Of a stretch of DNA of 64,000 bases, positions 15,647 to 24,847 are shown piece by piece. This DNA comes from Arthrobacter endolithicus (lineage in GTDB: Bacteria > Actinomycetota > Actinomycetes > Actinomycetales > Micrococcaceae): contig NZ_JAPNLH010000016.1 in the NCBI RefSeq assembly GCF_026627425.1, forward strand, positions 1 to 64,000, in the 5' to 3' direction. The translations under genes were made by a program, and so were the position numbers. Position 1 is the first letter of the stretch. Every line of letters starts with the position of its first letter. Below the pieces are notes generated by a model. It was not told the DNA's origin. It did not search any database and worked only from the letters and a program-made list of their open reading frames with translations.

Positions 15647-16843
15647 TCAACTGTGCGGCCAGCCAGTGTAGGCCTCGGCCAGGTACTGCTGCCCGTAGCG
15701 GGAGGAGGCCACCCCTGCCAGTTCGCCCAGGATGCGCTTGCGCTCGAAAGAGCTCTGGTCCTCGCGGGAGTGCAGCATGGTGGTCATCCAGTAGGAGAAA
15801 TTCTGCGCCTTCCAGACCCGTTCCAGGGCCGTGTCGCTATAGCCGTCCAGGAGTTCAGGGGAACCTGTTGCATAAAACGACTCGAAGGCCTCGAAAAGCA
15901 CTTTGACGTCGGCCAGGGCCAGGTTCAGTCCCTTGGCACCGGTGGGCGGGACCGTGTGGCCGGCATCGCCTGCCAGGAACAGGTTGCCGTAGCGCAGGGG
16001 TTCGCACACATAGGAGCGGAACGGCAGCACCGTTTTCTCGAAGATGGGGCCCCGTTCGAGGGTGAACCCGTCGGGCCCGTCAACCCGTTTTTGCAGCTCG
16101 CCCCAAATTTGTTCGTCGGTCCAGGCGCCGGCGTCCTCGTTGGGGTCGCACTGGAAGTACATGCGCTGGACGTGCGCGTTGCGCTGGCTGATCAAGGCAA
16201 AACCATGCTCAGAGTTTGCATAGATCAGTTCCGGTGCGCTCGGCGGAGCCTCGGTCAGGATTCCGAACCAGGCAAACGGGTAAGCGATGAAATGGTCACT
16301 GCGCAGCTCCGCTGGAATAGCTTTTTTGCAGATTCCCTGCGATCCGTCCGCACCAACGATTAAGTCGGCATGCACTTCAAACCGCTGCCCGTCGGCCTCG
16401 GTGAAGCGCATTTTCGGAATGTCTGTTTCCAGGTCAAGGACGGCGGTGTCCGTAACGGAAAACCGGACGTCGCCGCCGTCGCGCCGGCGGGCAGCGGCCA
16501 GATCCACGAAGACCTCATTTTGCGCGTAGAGCCAGACAGAGTTCCCCACGAGGTCCTGGAAGTCCAGGCGATGACTGACCCCGTTGAAGCGCAGGTCTAT
16601 CCCGTCGTGGCGGTGACCCGCGGTCAGGACCCGCCCATCGACGCCGGACTCGGTCAGCATCTTCACCGACCCTGCTTCCAGGATCCCAGCCCGGTGGGTG
16701 TTCCGGATGGTTTCGTGGTCACGCTTCTCAATGACAATGTTCCCCACACCGGCGTTGGCGAGCAGGTGGGAGAGCATGAGCCCGGCCGGCCCGCCGCCAA
16801 CGATGCCGACTTGGGTCTTGATGATCTGGCGGGCAGTGTCCAT
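15647..16843 (-). CDS. pobA: 4-hydroxybenzoate 3-monooxygenase
   Basis: 398 residues, class A flavoprotein hydroxylase. FAD-binding GIVGGGPAGLMLSHLL, the DG motif DLIVGADGSQG, and the second FAD motif LFLAGDAGHTVPPTGAKGLNLALAD are all present. Length equals that of the Pseudomonas enzyme. Hydroxylates 4-hydroxybenzoate to protocatechuate using NAD(P)H and oxygen. First gene of the pca operon, so the whole set turns 4-hydroxybenzoate into succinyl-CoA and acetyl-CoA. Confidence 0.95.
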   Translation of the reverse strand: MDTARQIIKTQVGIVGGGPAGLMLSHLLANAGVGNIVIEKRDHETIRNTHRAGILEAGSVKMLTESGVDGRVLTAGHRHDGIDLRFNGVSHRLDFQDLVGNSVWLYAQNEVFVDLAAARRRDGGDVRFSVTDTAVLDLETDIPKMRFTEADGQRFEVHADLIVGADGSQGICKKAIPAELRSDHFIAYPFAWFGILTEAPPSAPELIYANSEHGFALISQRNAHVQRMYFQCDPNEDAGAWTDEQIWGELQKRVDGPDGFTLERGPIFEKTVLPFRSYVCEPLRYGNLFLAGDAGHTVPPTGAKGLNLALADVKVLFEAFESFYATGSPELLDGYSDTALERVWKAQNFSYWMTTMLHSREDQSSFERKRILGELAGVASSRYGQQYLAEAYTGWPHS

Positions 16844-16916
16844 GCGGGTCTCCTTTTGTCAACGTGGTGCAGGTCTCCCTCAACTGTGACACCAGCAACA
16901 CCGCCCCTCACTGCCC

Positions 16917-16933
16917 TTCTCAATGAATGAGAA
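16917..16933. promoter_or_regulatory. Candidate IclR operator upstream of pobA
   Basis: Inverted repeat TTCTCA-ATGAA-TGAGAA between the end of the IclR gene and pobA. IclR-family regulators bind imperfect palindromes of this size in the promoters they control. No well-formed -35/-10 pair stands out. This is a candidate site for the adjacent IclR protein. Confidence 0.45.
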
Positions 16934-16956
16934 ATGTGTGCCGATGGGGCATTGGT

Positions 16957-17712
16957 TCACTCCGGCCGCTCGCCCAAGGCGCGGGCTATTCCCCTGGCCC
17001 CCGTCAAGAGCGCCGGCAAAACGGATTGGATACTTCCGTCCCGCTGGGCAACCACCACGCCCAAGGCTGCGACGGCCACTTTCCCACGCCCCAACACCGG
17101 CACTGCGATCCCGGTGGTATGCTCGTCCACCAGCCCGTCAAAAGCGGCATACCCCTGCTGCCTGACAGCGGCGAGGACCCGCCTAAAGCCGCCTGGGCCA
17201 AATTCTCCGGGCAGGCCGGCGTTCGGATGTCGGTGCAGGTAGGCGTCCTGGACATGCGATGGGGAAAAGGCCAGCAGCACCACCCCCGCGGACGTCTTAT
17301 GCACCGGAAGGCGGCCTGCGACGCGGGCCTGGTTGATCACGGACTCCCTGCCAGAAAGCCGCTCGATGAAGAGCACCTCGTCGTTTTGAAGCACGCCCAA
17401 CTGCGTATGCTGGCCCACCACGGCCTGGATGTCCTCCATGAACGGCATGGCTGCCTCCCGAAGGGTCAGCGCCGATGAGCTGCGGCTGGCCAGTTCCCAC
17501 AAGCCGAGCCCCAATCGCAGGCCCCCGGAGGAATCCCTGCGCAGGAATTCGTGGCCAATGAGCTGGTCCACCAACCGGTAGGCGGTGGCCAGCGGCACAT
17601 CGGCCCGCACGGCCAGGACCCCCACCGTCATGGACGGGACATCAGCGTCAAAGGCGCCCAATATCCGCACCAGCCGATCCAGCGACGAGTCCCCGGACTT
17701 CGAATTTGCCAT
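16957..17712 (-). CDS. pcaR: IclR-family regulator of the pob/pca genes
   Basis: 251 residues from the ATG at 17710-17712, which has GGGAG 10 bases upstream; longer in-frame starts lack a site. N-terminal winged HTH (SLDRLVRILGAF…PLATAYRLVDQLI) and C-terminal IclR effector domain (about 85-245: HTQLGVLQNDEVLFIERLSG, VHKTSAGVVLLAF, EHTTGIAVPVLG). IclR proteins commonly control beta-ketoadipate genes, with aromatic or pathway acids as ligands. It lies directly upstream of pobA on the same strand and divergent from the MFS importer, so it can govern both. The name pcaR is by context. Confidence 0.82.
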   Translation of the reverse strand: MANSKSGDSSLDRLVRILGAFDADVPSMTVGVLAVRADVPLATAYRLVDQLIGHEFLRRDSSGGLRLGLGLWELASRSSSALTLREAAMPFMEDIQAVVGQHTQLGVLQNDEVLFIERLSGRESVINQARVAGRLPVHKTSAGVVLLAFSPSHVQDAYLHRHPNAGLPGEFGPGGFRRVLAAVRQQGYAAFDGLVDEHTTGIAVPVLGRGKVAVAALGVVVAQRDGSIQSVLPALLTGARGIARALGERPE

Positions 17713-17947
17713 GTAACACATGCTCCCACGGCTGACCGCATGGGCTACTTCCGTCCAGCCGAATAGTGCCGTGACGGTACCGGTTCCCGCGGACCCAGCG
17801 TGCACACGCTACGGCAGTACCAGCAGGTGTCCACATTCTTGCTTCCACCCAGCGGAAATCCTTGCCGATGCCCCGGGGCTGCGGTGTATCCTTTCGCTTA
17901 AAAGCTAGTGCGGTACCGTTCAGTTTCAGCACGGGAGCATAAGGACA

Positions 17948-19393
17948 GTGGCAACTCAAAGTGGGCAGGTTTCAGCGTCGGCGGGGCAACTGATCATTGC
18001 GAGGCTGGAGCGCCTCCAAGTGTGGTCGCTGTCCTGGGTATTCATCGGAATCATCGGTTTAGGTTTCCTGTTCACGTTCTATGACATTTTCGACATCAAT
18101 GTCTCCTTCATCCAGACCTGTGTAGCGCTCAAGCCCGGCTGTACGCCCGTCAACGCGCTAGATGCGCTGCCGCTGCCGGTACTGCTGAACTTGGCGGGCT
18201 ACGTGGTGGGCACCTTGGTCCTCAGCCCGGTGGCGGACAAGATCGGCCGCCGCAACATGCTGCTGATCACCATGCTGATCACAGGTCTGGGTTCGTTGTA
18301 CAACGCGTTTTCCACGGACTACCTCACCTTTAACCTGGCGCGGATCATCACCGGGATCGGCATCGGAGCCGACCTCGCCATCGTCAACACGTACATCAGT
18401 GAGGTCGCCCCGCGCCGTGCCCGGGCAAAATTCACCACGATCATCTTCATCATGTCCGCGCTGGGTGCGCTGGCCGGCATCTGGCTGGGCCTGATCCTGA
18501 CCACGCCGGCCACGCCATGGCCCGGCGGCCTGCCGTTCGCCGTGGCTTCGCCAGGTTTCGAGACCGGCTGGCGCTGGATGTACGGGGTGGGGGCGCTGCT
18601 GGCGGCCGTCGCCATCATCCTGCGATTCGAACTGCCCGAGTCTCCGCGCTGGCTGGTCGGACAGGGCAGGGACAAAGAGGCCGACAGCGTTGTGTCAGCC
18701 ATGGAGGCGCGGGCGCTGCGGCACGGCCCGCTCACCGAACCGGTCCTTGAGGCCGCCGCGGCGCAGATCCTCCCGCCGTCGAAGGTGCCGTACCGCGACC
18801 TGTTTTCCAGCCCGCTGTACCGTCGGCGGATCCTGCTGCTGTTCATTATGTGGTTCATCGGTTACATCACCGTTTATTCCTACGCCTCAGGGTTCACCAG
18901 CGTGCTGACGTCCTTGCACTATTCGCCGCCCGAGGCCGGTGTGATCGCCGCTGTGGGGACTTTTGGGTTCGTTGCTGAGGCTGTGATCATGTCGTTCATT
19001 GTGGAAAAGCTGGAACGCCGCTATTGGCTGCCTATCGCCGCCGTCGTGACGCTGGTCGGGGCGTTCCTCGTGGCCCTTGCCGGCACCAACATCGCGCTCG
19101 CATTCGCCGGCTCCATCCTGATCTTCGCCGGTTTCAATTTGTGGGTTTCACCCACCTACGCGCTGACCGCCGAAAGTTTCCCCACGCGGGCGCGCACAAC
19201 GGGGTTCGCCCTGGTGGACGGCGTGGGCCACATCGGCGGCGGCATCGGGGTTTTGGTCATCGCCCCGATTCTGCCTAACATGTCCATCCTGGGCGCGCTG
19301 TTGCTGATTTCCTCGTTCCTTATCGTGGCGGCTGTGCTGGTCCAGTTCACGTCGCACACCCGCAACCGGCCGCTGGATGAGGTTTCGCCGTAG
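17948..19393 (+). CDS. MFS transporter, probable aromatic acid (4-hydroxybenzoate/protocatechuate) importer
   Basis: 481 residues from GTG, with GGGAG 10 bases upstream. Twelve hydrophobic helices; MFS motifs SPVADKIGRRNMLL between helices 2 and 3, RIITGIGIGADLAIVNTYISEVAPRRARA, LPESPRWL after helix 6 and AESFPTRARTTG in the second half. The sequence resembles the sugar-porter/NiaP-like branch as well as aromatic acid symporters, so the substrate is inferred only from its position. It is divergent from the IclR regulator and the pob/pca operon. Confidence 0.8.
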   Translation: MATQSGQVSASAGQLIIARLERLQVWSLSWVFIGIIGLGFLFTFYDIFDINVSFIQTCVALKPGCTPVNALDALPLPVLLNLAGYVVGTLVLSPVADKIGRRNMLLITMLITGLGSLYNAFSTDYLTFNLARIITGIGIGADLAIVNTYISEVAPRRARAKFTTIIFIMSALGALAGIWLGLILTTPATPWPGGLPFAVASPGFETGWRWMYGVGALLAAVAIILRFELPESPRWLVGQGRDKEADSVVSAMEARALRHGPLTEPVLEAAAAQILPPSKVPYRDLFSSPLYRRRILLLFIMWFIGYITVYSYASGFTSVLTSLHYSPPEAGVIAAVGTFGFVAEAVIMSFIVEKLERRYWLPIAAVVTLVGAFLVALAGTNIALAFAGSILIFAGFNLWVSPTYALTAESFPTRARTTGFALVDGVGHIGGGIGVLVIAPILPNMSILGALLLISSFLIVAAVLVQFTSHTRNRPLDEVSP

Positions 19394-19547
19394 CCTTCCA
19401 TCGCACCAGCCGGCGAGGTCCACATTGTCGTCGCGGACCTCGCCGTCCAAGCGGATGTGAGCCGCGCCGCCGCGGAAGTGGCTACCCACTGCCAGGGTGT
19501 GTACCTGCTCGTCCTTGACGCCGGAGAGCATTACTGCAGTGGCGCCA

Positions 19548-20621
19548 TCACCAACCGCCGCGCGTTGGCGTATGTCCCTTTCGGGCATCGTCCGGCATTG
19601 TCATTTCGGCCCGCAGGCCGAGGAGTCGGATCGGACGGCCCGCTTCGATTCCGGCTGCGAGGTCCAAGACCCGCGCCAGGATGTCCTCCCGGTCGAAGGT
19701 CTCGGGAATCTTGCTCGCGTGGGTCTTGGTGAAGAATGGCGCGTACCGAATCTTCAGGGTCAGCCCAACCACGGGCCGTCCTTCGGCCAGAACATCCTCA
19801 AAGACCCGCGTCGTGAGCTCCCTCACGGCGTCGTCCACCTGGGCAGGCTCGGTCAGGTCCCGCTGGAAGGTGGTCTCCCGGATATGCCCGCGGGCAACCC
19901 ATGGGGTGTCGTCCACCACGCTGGCGCCGTCCCCGCGTCCGAGCTCCGCGTACCAAGGACCCATCTTGGGGCCGAACTCAGGGACCAGATCCTGAGGGTT
20001 GGCTGCGGCGAGCTCGGCGACTGTGCTGATGCCGAGTTTGGCCAATCGGCCCGACACCTTGGTTCCGACGCCCCACAGGTCCTTGGTGGGCCGGCTACCC
20101 ATGACATCCTGCCAGTTCCCGGAGGTGAGACGGAAGACGCCGGCCGGCTTACCGAAACCGGTGGCGACCTTAGCTCGGACCAGGGTGTCTCCGATGCCCA
20201 CACTGCACTGCAGCCGCGTTCGCTCCAGGACAGCGGCCTGTACCTGCCGGGCGTAGGCTTCCGGATTCTCTGTCTCGGTGCCTATAAAGGCTTCATCCCA
20301 ACCCAGCACCTGCACGGTAGCGCCTGGCTGCGCGCGCAGGGTAGCCATCACAGTTTCCGACGCCGCGAGGTATGCGTCCTGATCGACGGGCAGGATCACA
20401 GCGTCGGGCACTCTGCGGGCCGCAATGCGTAAGGGCATTCCGGAACCCACACCGAACGCCCTGGCTTCGTAGGATGCGGTCGACACCACAGCTCGTTCCG
20501 TGGGGTCGCCCCGACCACCGACAATTATCGGCTTGCCCGCAAGCTCCGGCCGCCGGAGCACTTCGACCGCCGCGATGAACTGGTCGAGATCGACATGCAG
20601 CACCCACCGGATTCCGTTCAC
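19548..20621 (-). CDS. dinB: Y-family DNA polymerase (DinB/Pol IV-like)
   Basis: 357 residues from the GTG at 20619-20621; upstream codons look non-coding. Palm residues are VLHVDLDQFIAAVEVLRRPEL (Asp for metal) and VLGWDEAFIG (Asp-Glu pair). The usual SxDE is GWDE, so this is a divergent branch. Then come the helix-hairpin-helix LWGVGTKVSGRLAKLGISTVAELA and the little-finger domain (residues about 225-335). Translesion synthesis polymerase, SOS-type role expected. It is convergent with the pca transporter and isolated from other repair genes. Confidence 0.88.
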   Translation of the reverse strand: MNGIRWVLHVDLDQFIAAVEVLRRPELAGKPIIVGGRGDPTERAVVSTASYEARAFGVGSGMPLRIAARRVPDAVILPVDQDAYLAASETVMATLRAQPGATVQVLGWDEAFIGTETENPEAYARQVQAAVLERTRLQCSVGIGDTLVRAKVATGFGKPAGVFRLTSGNWQDVMGSRPTKDLWGVGTKVSGRLAKLGISTVAELAAANPQDLVPEFGPKMGPWYAELGRGDGASVVDDTPWVARGHIRETTFQRDLTEPAQVDDAVRELTTRVFEDVLAEGRPVVGLTLKIRYAPFFTKTHASKIPETFDREDILARVLDLAAGIEAGRPIRLLGLRAEMTMPDDARKGHTPTRGGW

Positions 20622-20978
20622 GCCACCAGTCTGCCTTAAACATCCCGGGCAGGCATCGGCTCTCCACCGAGTCTGGCCGCTGAGTCTGCCATCTTCGCGC
20701 CAGCGTTGACGTCTCTTCCAAACTGCGTTCCACCGGCGGCCGAGCCCGTCCAAAGGCCGCCCGACGACGAAGACCAGTTCCGTCGTCGGCTTCCAGTTCC
20801 GTTGCGGCAGGCAAATATCAGGCAGGCTATGGACTCTTGAGCGGGGCCCAATCAGACTGTCTACAACAGCTGTCCCGGCCTGACTGACTTACCGTATTTC
20901 GACCGGTCAGGAATCGACAACTGTATTTATTGGGGTTTTGCCGTGATGCCCGTTCCACACCCTTGAAAGGATCAGGTC
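20622..20978. other. Intergenic region between dinB and flotillin genes
   Basis: About 357 bases. It holds the divergent promoters of dinB and the flotillin gene, but no clear consensus boxes. The stretch from about 20880 to 20950 is more A/T-rich and is the likeliest promoter zone for flotillin. The ribosome site for flotillin is GAAAGGA, 10 bases before ATG. No extra gene seen. Confidence 0.4.
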
Positions 20979-22412
20979 ATGCCGGACTTCTCAGCATTCT
21001 TCCCGCTTCTTGCCACCATCTTGGCGGTGCTTTTTGCCGTTGGTTTTATTTGGGGGGCAACAAAACTGATGTGGAAGGTGGCTGAGCCCAACGAGGCCCT
21101 CATCATCTCCGGGCTGACCCGTGGAACCATTGAATCCAGGGCCGGGATGGATTTCAAAATCGTTACCGGCAAGGGTGCACTGGTCCTTCCCGGCCTCCAG
21201 ACGGTGCGGACCTTGTCGCTCACATTGAATGAAACAGAGCTCAAAGTTTCCTGTGTCACTTCGCAGGGCATCCAGGTAATCGTGGAGGGAGTGGTCATTT
21301 ACAAGATCGGCGACGCCCCGCCCTTCATTGCCAATGCGGCACGGCGCTTTCTGGGCCAGCAACCCAAAATGGAAAGCCAGGTGTACAACGTCTTTGAGGG
21401 CCACCTGCGGTCCATCATCGGCAGCATGACCATGGAGGAGATCATCCGCGAGCGGGACAAGCTCGGCTCGCAGGTCCGCAGCGCCAGCGGCGTGGAGATG
21501 GAAAAACTCGGGCTCGTGGTGGATTCCCTGCAGATCAAAGACCTGCAGGACCCCACGGGGTACATCCAGAACATCGCGAAGCCGCACATCGCGCAGGTGA
21601 AGATGGAGGCCCGAATCGCCGAGACCACCCGCAACCGTGAAGCAGCCGAGAAGGAAGCCGAGGCCGCGGCGCTGATCGCAGACGCGCAGAGCCTTTCAGC
21701 CATCAGGCAGTCGGTGGCGCAGGCTAACGCCGAGCGCGCCAAGGCCAACGCAGCCCAGGCCGGCCCACTGGCCGAGGCCACGGCGCGGCAGCAGGTGGTG
21801 GTCCAGGAAACCGAAGTCGCCAAGCTCGAGGCGGACCGGGAAGAGCAGAAGCTCCAGACCACTGTCCGGAAACCCGCAGACGCCAGGGCCTACGCCAAGC
21901 GCACCGACGCGGAAGGCCAGAAAGCAGCTGACATCAGCGCAGCCGAGGCACTCGCACGCCGCACCGAGCTTGAAGCCCAAGCCAACGCCCGCCGGACGGA
22001 ACTGCAGGCCCATGCGAATGCCACCGCAGCAGCTGCCGCTGCCGGAGCCACCAAGGTCACCGGCGAGGCCGAGGCCGCGGCCACCAAGGCCAAGGGTGAT
22101 GCGGCGGCCTCCGCGATCAAGGCTAAAGCGCTGGCCGAGGCAGACGGCATCAAGGCGCGGGCCGAGGCCTTGGGGACCAACCAGGACGCGGTGATATCGC
22201 AGCAGCTCGCCGAAAACATGCCCGCCATCATCGCCGCAGCGGCCGAGCCGTTCTCACACGTGGGCCAGATGACCGTCCTGAACGGCGGCAACGGCGTTAA
22301 CAAGATGCTCGGCGGAATCCTCGCCCAGGTGGGCGACTACCTTCCCGCCCTCGCGTCCGCCCTCAGGAACGGCCAAGAATCCAAGCGCCCGCCCAAGGCT
22401 CCCGGCGCTTAG
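20979..22412 (+). CDS. Flotillin-like SPFH/band 7 membrane scaffold protein
   Basis: 477 residues. One N-terminal transmembrane helix (about 8-33), then the SPFH/PHB domain (about 35-205). A long Ala/Glu/Lys-rich heptad coiled coil with EAEAAA- and AKGDAAASAIKA-type repeats follows (about 210-400). The C-terminus (AENMPAIIAAAAEPFSHVGQMTVLNGGNG) is the flotillin oligomerisation motif. Flotillins organise functional membrane microdomains. It is followed after 9 bases by a small NfeD-like gene, the usual flotillin partner. Confidence 0.88.
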   Translation: MPDFSAFFPLLATILAVLFAVGFIWGATKLMWKVAEPNEALIISGLTRGTIESRAGMDFKIVTGKGALVLPGLQTVRTLSLTLNETELKVSCVTSQGIQVIVEGVVIYKIGDAPPFIANAARRFLGQQPKMESQVYNVFEGHLRSIIGSMTMEEIIRERDKLGSQVRSASGVEMEKLGLVVDSLQIKDLQDPTGYIQNIAKPHIAQVKMEARIAETTRNREAAEKEAEAAALIADAQSLSAIRQSVAQANAERAKANAAQAGPLAEATARQQVVVQETEVAKLEADREEQKLQTTVRKPADARAYAKRTDAEGQKAADISAAEALARRTELEAQANARRTELQAHANATAAAAAAGATKVTGEAEAAATKAKGDAAASAIKAKALAEADGIKARAEALGTNQDAVISQQLAENMPAIIAAAAEPFSHVGQMTVLNGGNGVNKMLGGILAQVGDYLPALASALRNGQESKRPPKAPGA

Positions 22413-22421
22413 GGACACCGT

Positions 22422-22670
22422 ATGCACAAGGACGTTGACCGGAGCCTGACAGGCACGATCGGGCGGGTGACCGGGCGCATCGGACCGGGCACCATCGGCG
22501 AAGTTATGCTTCCCTACCGTGGCGGCACCATGGCCTTCCACGCTCACCCGTTCAACAAGACGAGCGGCTTCGCCGTGGATGAGGAGGTGCTGGTGATCTA
22601 CCTCGAGCCGCCACAAACGGTTTACGTGGACGAACTTCCGGACGTGTTGAGGCACGGTGCTGACCTTTAA
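22422..22670 (+). CDS. Small NfeD-like OB-fold protein, flotillin partner
   Basis: 82 residues with no transmembrane helix. GTIGRVTGRIGPGTIGEVMLP and FAVDEEVLVIYLEPPQTVYVDEL resemble the soluble C-terminal OB domain of NfeD proteins, which stabilise flotillin assemblies. The membrane and protease parts of long NfeD are missing. It follows flotillin by 9 bases in what is clearly one operon. The assignment rests on domain pattern and context. Confidence 0.7.
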   Translation: MHKDVDRSLTGTIGRVTGRIGPGTIGEVMLPYRGGTMAFHAHPFNKTSGFAVDEEVLVIYLEPPQTVYVDELPDVLRHGADL

Positions 22671-22792
22671 CCGGGCGGTTGATTCGGACGCCACCGTTCC
22701 CTCCGCTGCACCCACGGCCAAAGGGTGCCTCGACTCGCGCGCGGCGTTCGGCCGATGGTCGGTTGGAGTCACAACGTCACGGACCACGACAA

Positions 22793-23491
22793 TCAGCCCT
22801 GCCGGCGGTGGCCGATCAAGCCGTGTTCGTAAGCGAAGATGACGGCGTGCACGCGGTCCCGCAGCCCAAGTTTCATCAGGACGCGGCCCACATGGGTTTT
22901 AACCGTTGATTCGGACACGAACATCCGTTGGGCGATCTCCGTATTGGTCAGCCCTCCGGCGATGGCTGAGAGAACTTCCGACTCTCTGGGCGTCAGGGCT
23001 GCGACGGCGTCGTCAGCGGCCTCGGGGTGGCCGGAAGGAAGCCTTTGGCTGAAGAGGTCCAGCATCCGGCGACCGATCCTTGAGGAAATGGCGGCGTCTC
23101 CTTCGGCGACCGCTCTAATGGAGGCGAGCAGCTCAGCGGGTCCGACATCCTTGAGCAGAAAGCCGCTGGCACCGGCCCGGAGCGCCGCGAAGGCATACTC
23201 ATCGAGATCGAAGGTCGTCAGGACAATGACGCGTGACCGCGGGCACTCTTCCGTGATTAGCGCGGTCGCGGCGATGCCGTCAATGCCCGGCATACGCACA
23301 TCCATCAGCACCACGTCCGGTGCCACGGATCGACACATGTCGATGCCACTCTTGCCATCAGCGGCTTCGCCAACCACTTCGACCCCATCCTGGGCATCGA
23401 GCACCATGCGGAATCCCATGCGGACAAGGGTCTGGTCATCAACGAGCAGTACTCGGATCGGACCCGTGGCCGAGGGACCTACCGTGGCCAT
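22793..23491 (-). CDS. NarL/FixJ-family response regulator
   Basis: 232 residues from the ATG at 23489-23491 with AAGGAG upstream. Receiver domain: acidic pair VDDQ, phosphoacceptor in VVLMDVRMPG, Thr in VIVLTTFD and Lys in GFLLKDVGP, all present. LuxR HTH (about 165-225): LTPRESEVLSAIAGGLTNTEIAQRMFVSESTVKTHVGRVLMKLGLRDR. Overlaps the end of its cognate kinase gene by 13 bases. Targets unknown; neighbouring membrane-protein genes upstream are candidates. Confidence 0.93.
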   Translation of the reverse strand: MATVGPSATGPIRVLLVDDQTLVRMGFRMVLDAQDGVEVVGEAADGKSGIDMCRSVAPDVVLMDVRMPGIDGIAATALITEECPRSRVIVLTTFDLDEYAFAALRAGASGFLLKDVGPAELLASIRAVAEGDAAISSRIGRRMLDLFSQRLPSGHPEAADDAVAALTPRESEVLSAIAGGLTNTEIAQRMFVSESTVKTHVGRVLMKLGLRDRVHAVIFAYEHGLIGHRRQG

Positions 23492-24732
23492 GAGGCTCCT
23501 TCCTGCGGCTGGAACCGGGCGGTCACGGACCATCCGCTGCTGGTGGTACGAGGCCCTGCGTTCAATGTGCCGCCATACAGTGCAACGCGCTCCCGCATTC
23601 CTGCCACACCCCGCCCGGCACTGCCGAAAGAAACGGTCTCTTGTTGCCCGTCGTCTGTCACCGAGACCATGATCTCCTCCGCGCTGAACCGCACACGGAC
23701 CATGACCGCCGTTGCTGCTCTCGCGTACTTGAGCGCATTCGTGAGCCCTTCCTGGATGACCCGGTAAATCGCGAGCTGGATCCCGGGGTCTTCCGGAGAA
23801 ACACCGGCAGCTTGCACGACCACGGGGAGGCCAGTAGAACGAAATAGCTCCACCAGCGCCGGGACGTCCGCCATTCCTGGCGCAGGTGCTACCGCACCGG
23901 TCAAACCTCCGGTGCCGTCTTCGTTCAGAACTCCGAGCATCCGGCGCATGTCCGCCACCGCAACGCGGCCGGTCTCGGCGACCTGGCGCATGGCATCGAC
24001 AGCGCGGGCAGGATCAATCGCGGCGATCTCCGCCGAGCCATGGGCCAGGGAGATCATCACTGCCAGTCCGTGCGAGACAATGTCGTGCATCTCCCGGGCG
24101 ATCGCGTTCCGTTCAGCGGCAGCTGCAATGCTGGCCAGGTGTTCCCGTTCACGCACCAGCCTGTCGGCACGGTCCACTAGGGTGGCCAGATAAACTCGGT
24201 GCGAGCGAACGTTCAGTCCGATCAGCGCCGCAATGACTAGTACGACAATCGCCTGGCCAGCTTGGCCAAGGTCGACTATCGATCCCGGTAGGAGGATCGC
24301 GGCGAGAAGGAGGATTCCGCCGGTCCCCAGCAGGCCAAGGACCGTACGCCGCGCTGAACTGTAGACGGCGACGGCGTAAAGTGCCATGGCTGTCGCCACC
24401 GCTGCGAAGCTGGCTGGAGCCGAGAACGTGACGACCATGATGCCGGCTGTGGCAGCCAGCGAGATCATCGGTGCTCGACGCCGGAATAACAGAGCAGTGC
24501 CGGAAACAACCACAGCGAGCAATTGGAGAACGAACACCGGCCCTCCGGTCCCGCGAAAAATAGCGGCTGCCGCCACCGCCGACCCTGTGTAAGAGGCGGC
24601 GGCCAGGACGTCTGTGATTCGCGGATTAGAGCGCCATCCGCTTCTCCGCAACGATTCACCCGACGAAACCGGTGCAGCCACGGCCACTTCCGAGAACGCT
24701 GTCCGGCCCTTAGCGTCCCCCTTCCAGTTCAT
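23479..24732 (-). CDS. Sensor histidine kinase, HisKA_3 type
   Basis: 417 residues from the ATG at 24730-24732; an alternative ATG at 24760-24762 would add ten residues. Neither start has a strong ribosome site. Several N-terminal transmembrane helices (about 40-195) without a large extracellular loop, then a coiled linker. The dimerisation His lies in AIAREMHDIVSHGLAVM, followed by HATPase_c with VIQEGLTNALKYA (N-box) and GRGVAGMRERV. It is the partner of the response regulator it overlaps by 13 bases. The signal is unknown; membrane-embedded sensing is suggested by the topology. Confidence 0.9.
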   Translation of the reverse strand: MNWKGDAKGRTAFSEVAVAAPVSSGESLRRSGWRSNPRITDVLAAASYTGSAVAAAAIFRGTGGPVFVLQLLAVVVSGTALLFRRRAPMISLAATAGIMVVTFSAPASFAAVATAMALYAVAVYSSARRTVLGLLGTGGILLLAAILLPGSIVDLGQAGQAIVVLVIAALIGLNVRSHRVYLATLVDRADRLVREREHLASIAAAAERNAIAREMHDIVSHGLAVMISLAHGSAEIAAIDPARAVDAMRQVAETGRVAVADMRRMLGVLNEDGTGGLTGAVAPAPGMADVPALVELFRSTGLPVVVQAAGVSPEDPGIQLAIYRVIQEGLTNALKYARAATAVMVRVRFSAEEIMVSVTDDGQQETVSFGSAGRGVAGMRERVALYGGTLNAGPRTTSSGWSVTARFQPQEGASWPR

Positions 24733-24753
24733 GCTTCGGACTCTACCCGTCGA

Positions 24754-24769
24754 GGAGTGCATACACTCC
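24754..24769. promoter_or_regulatory. Inverted repeat GGAGTG-CATA-CACTCC at the kinase gene 5' end
   Basis: A perfect 6-bp inverted repeat with 4-bp centre, overlapping the upstream alternative start codon of the kinase. It could be an autoregulatory operator of the two-component pair if the downstream ATG (24730-24732) is the true start. It could also be a small translational hairpin. Confidence 0.35.
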
Positions 24770-24847
24770 CTTTTGTCTGCTGTTATGAGGGCGGCTGGTA
24801 CCGCTGGGCTGAAGCACAGGGCTGGTCCTGCAGCCACTTGTTCAAGG

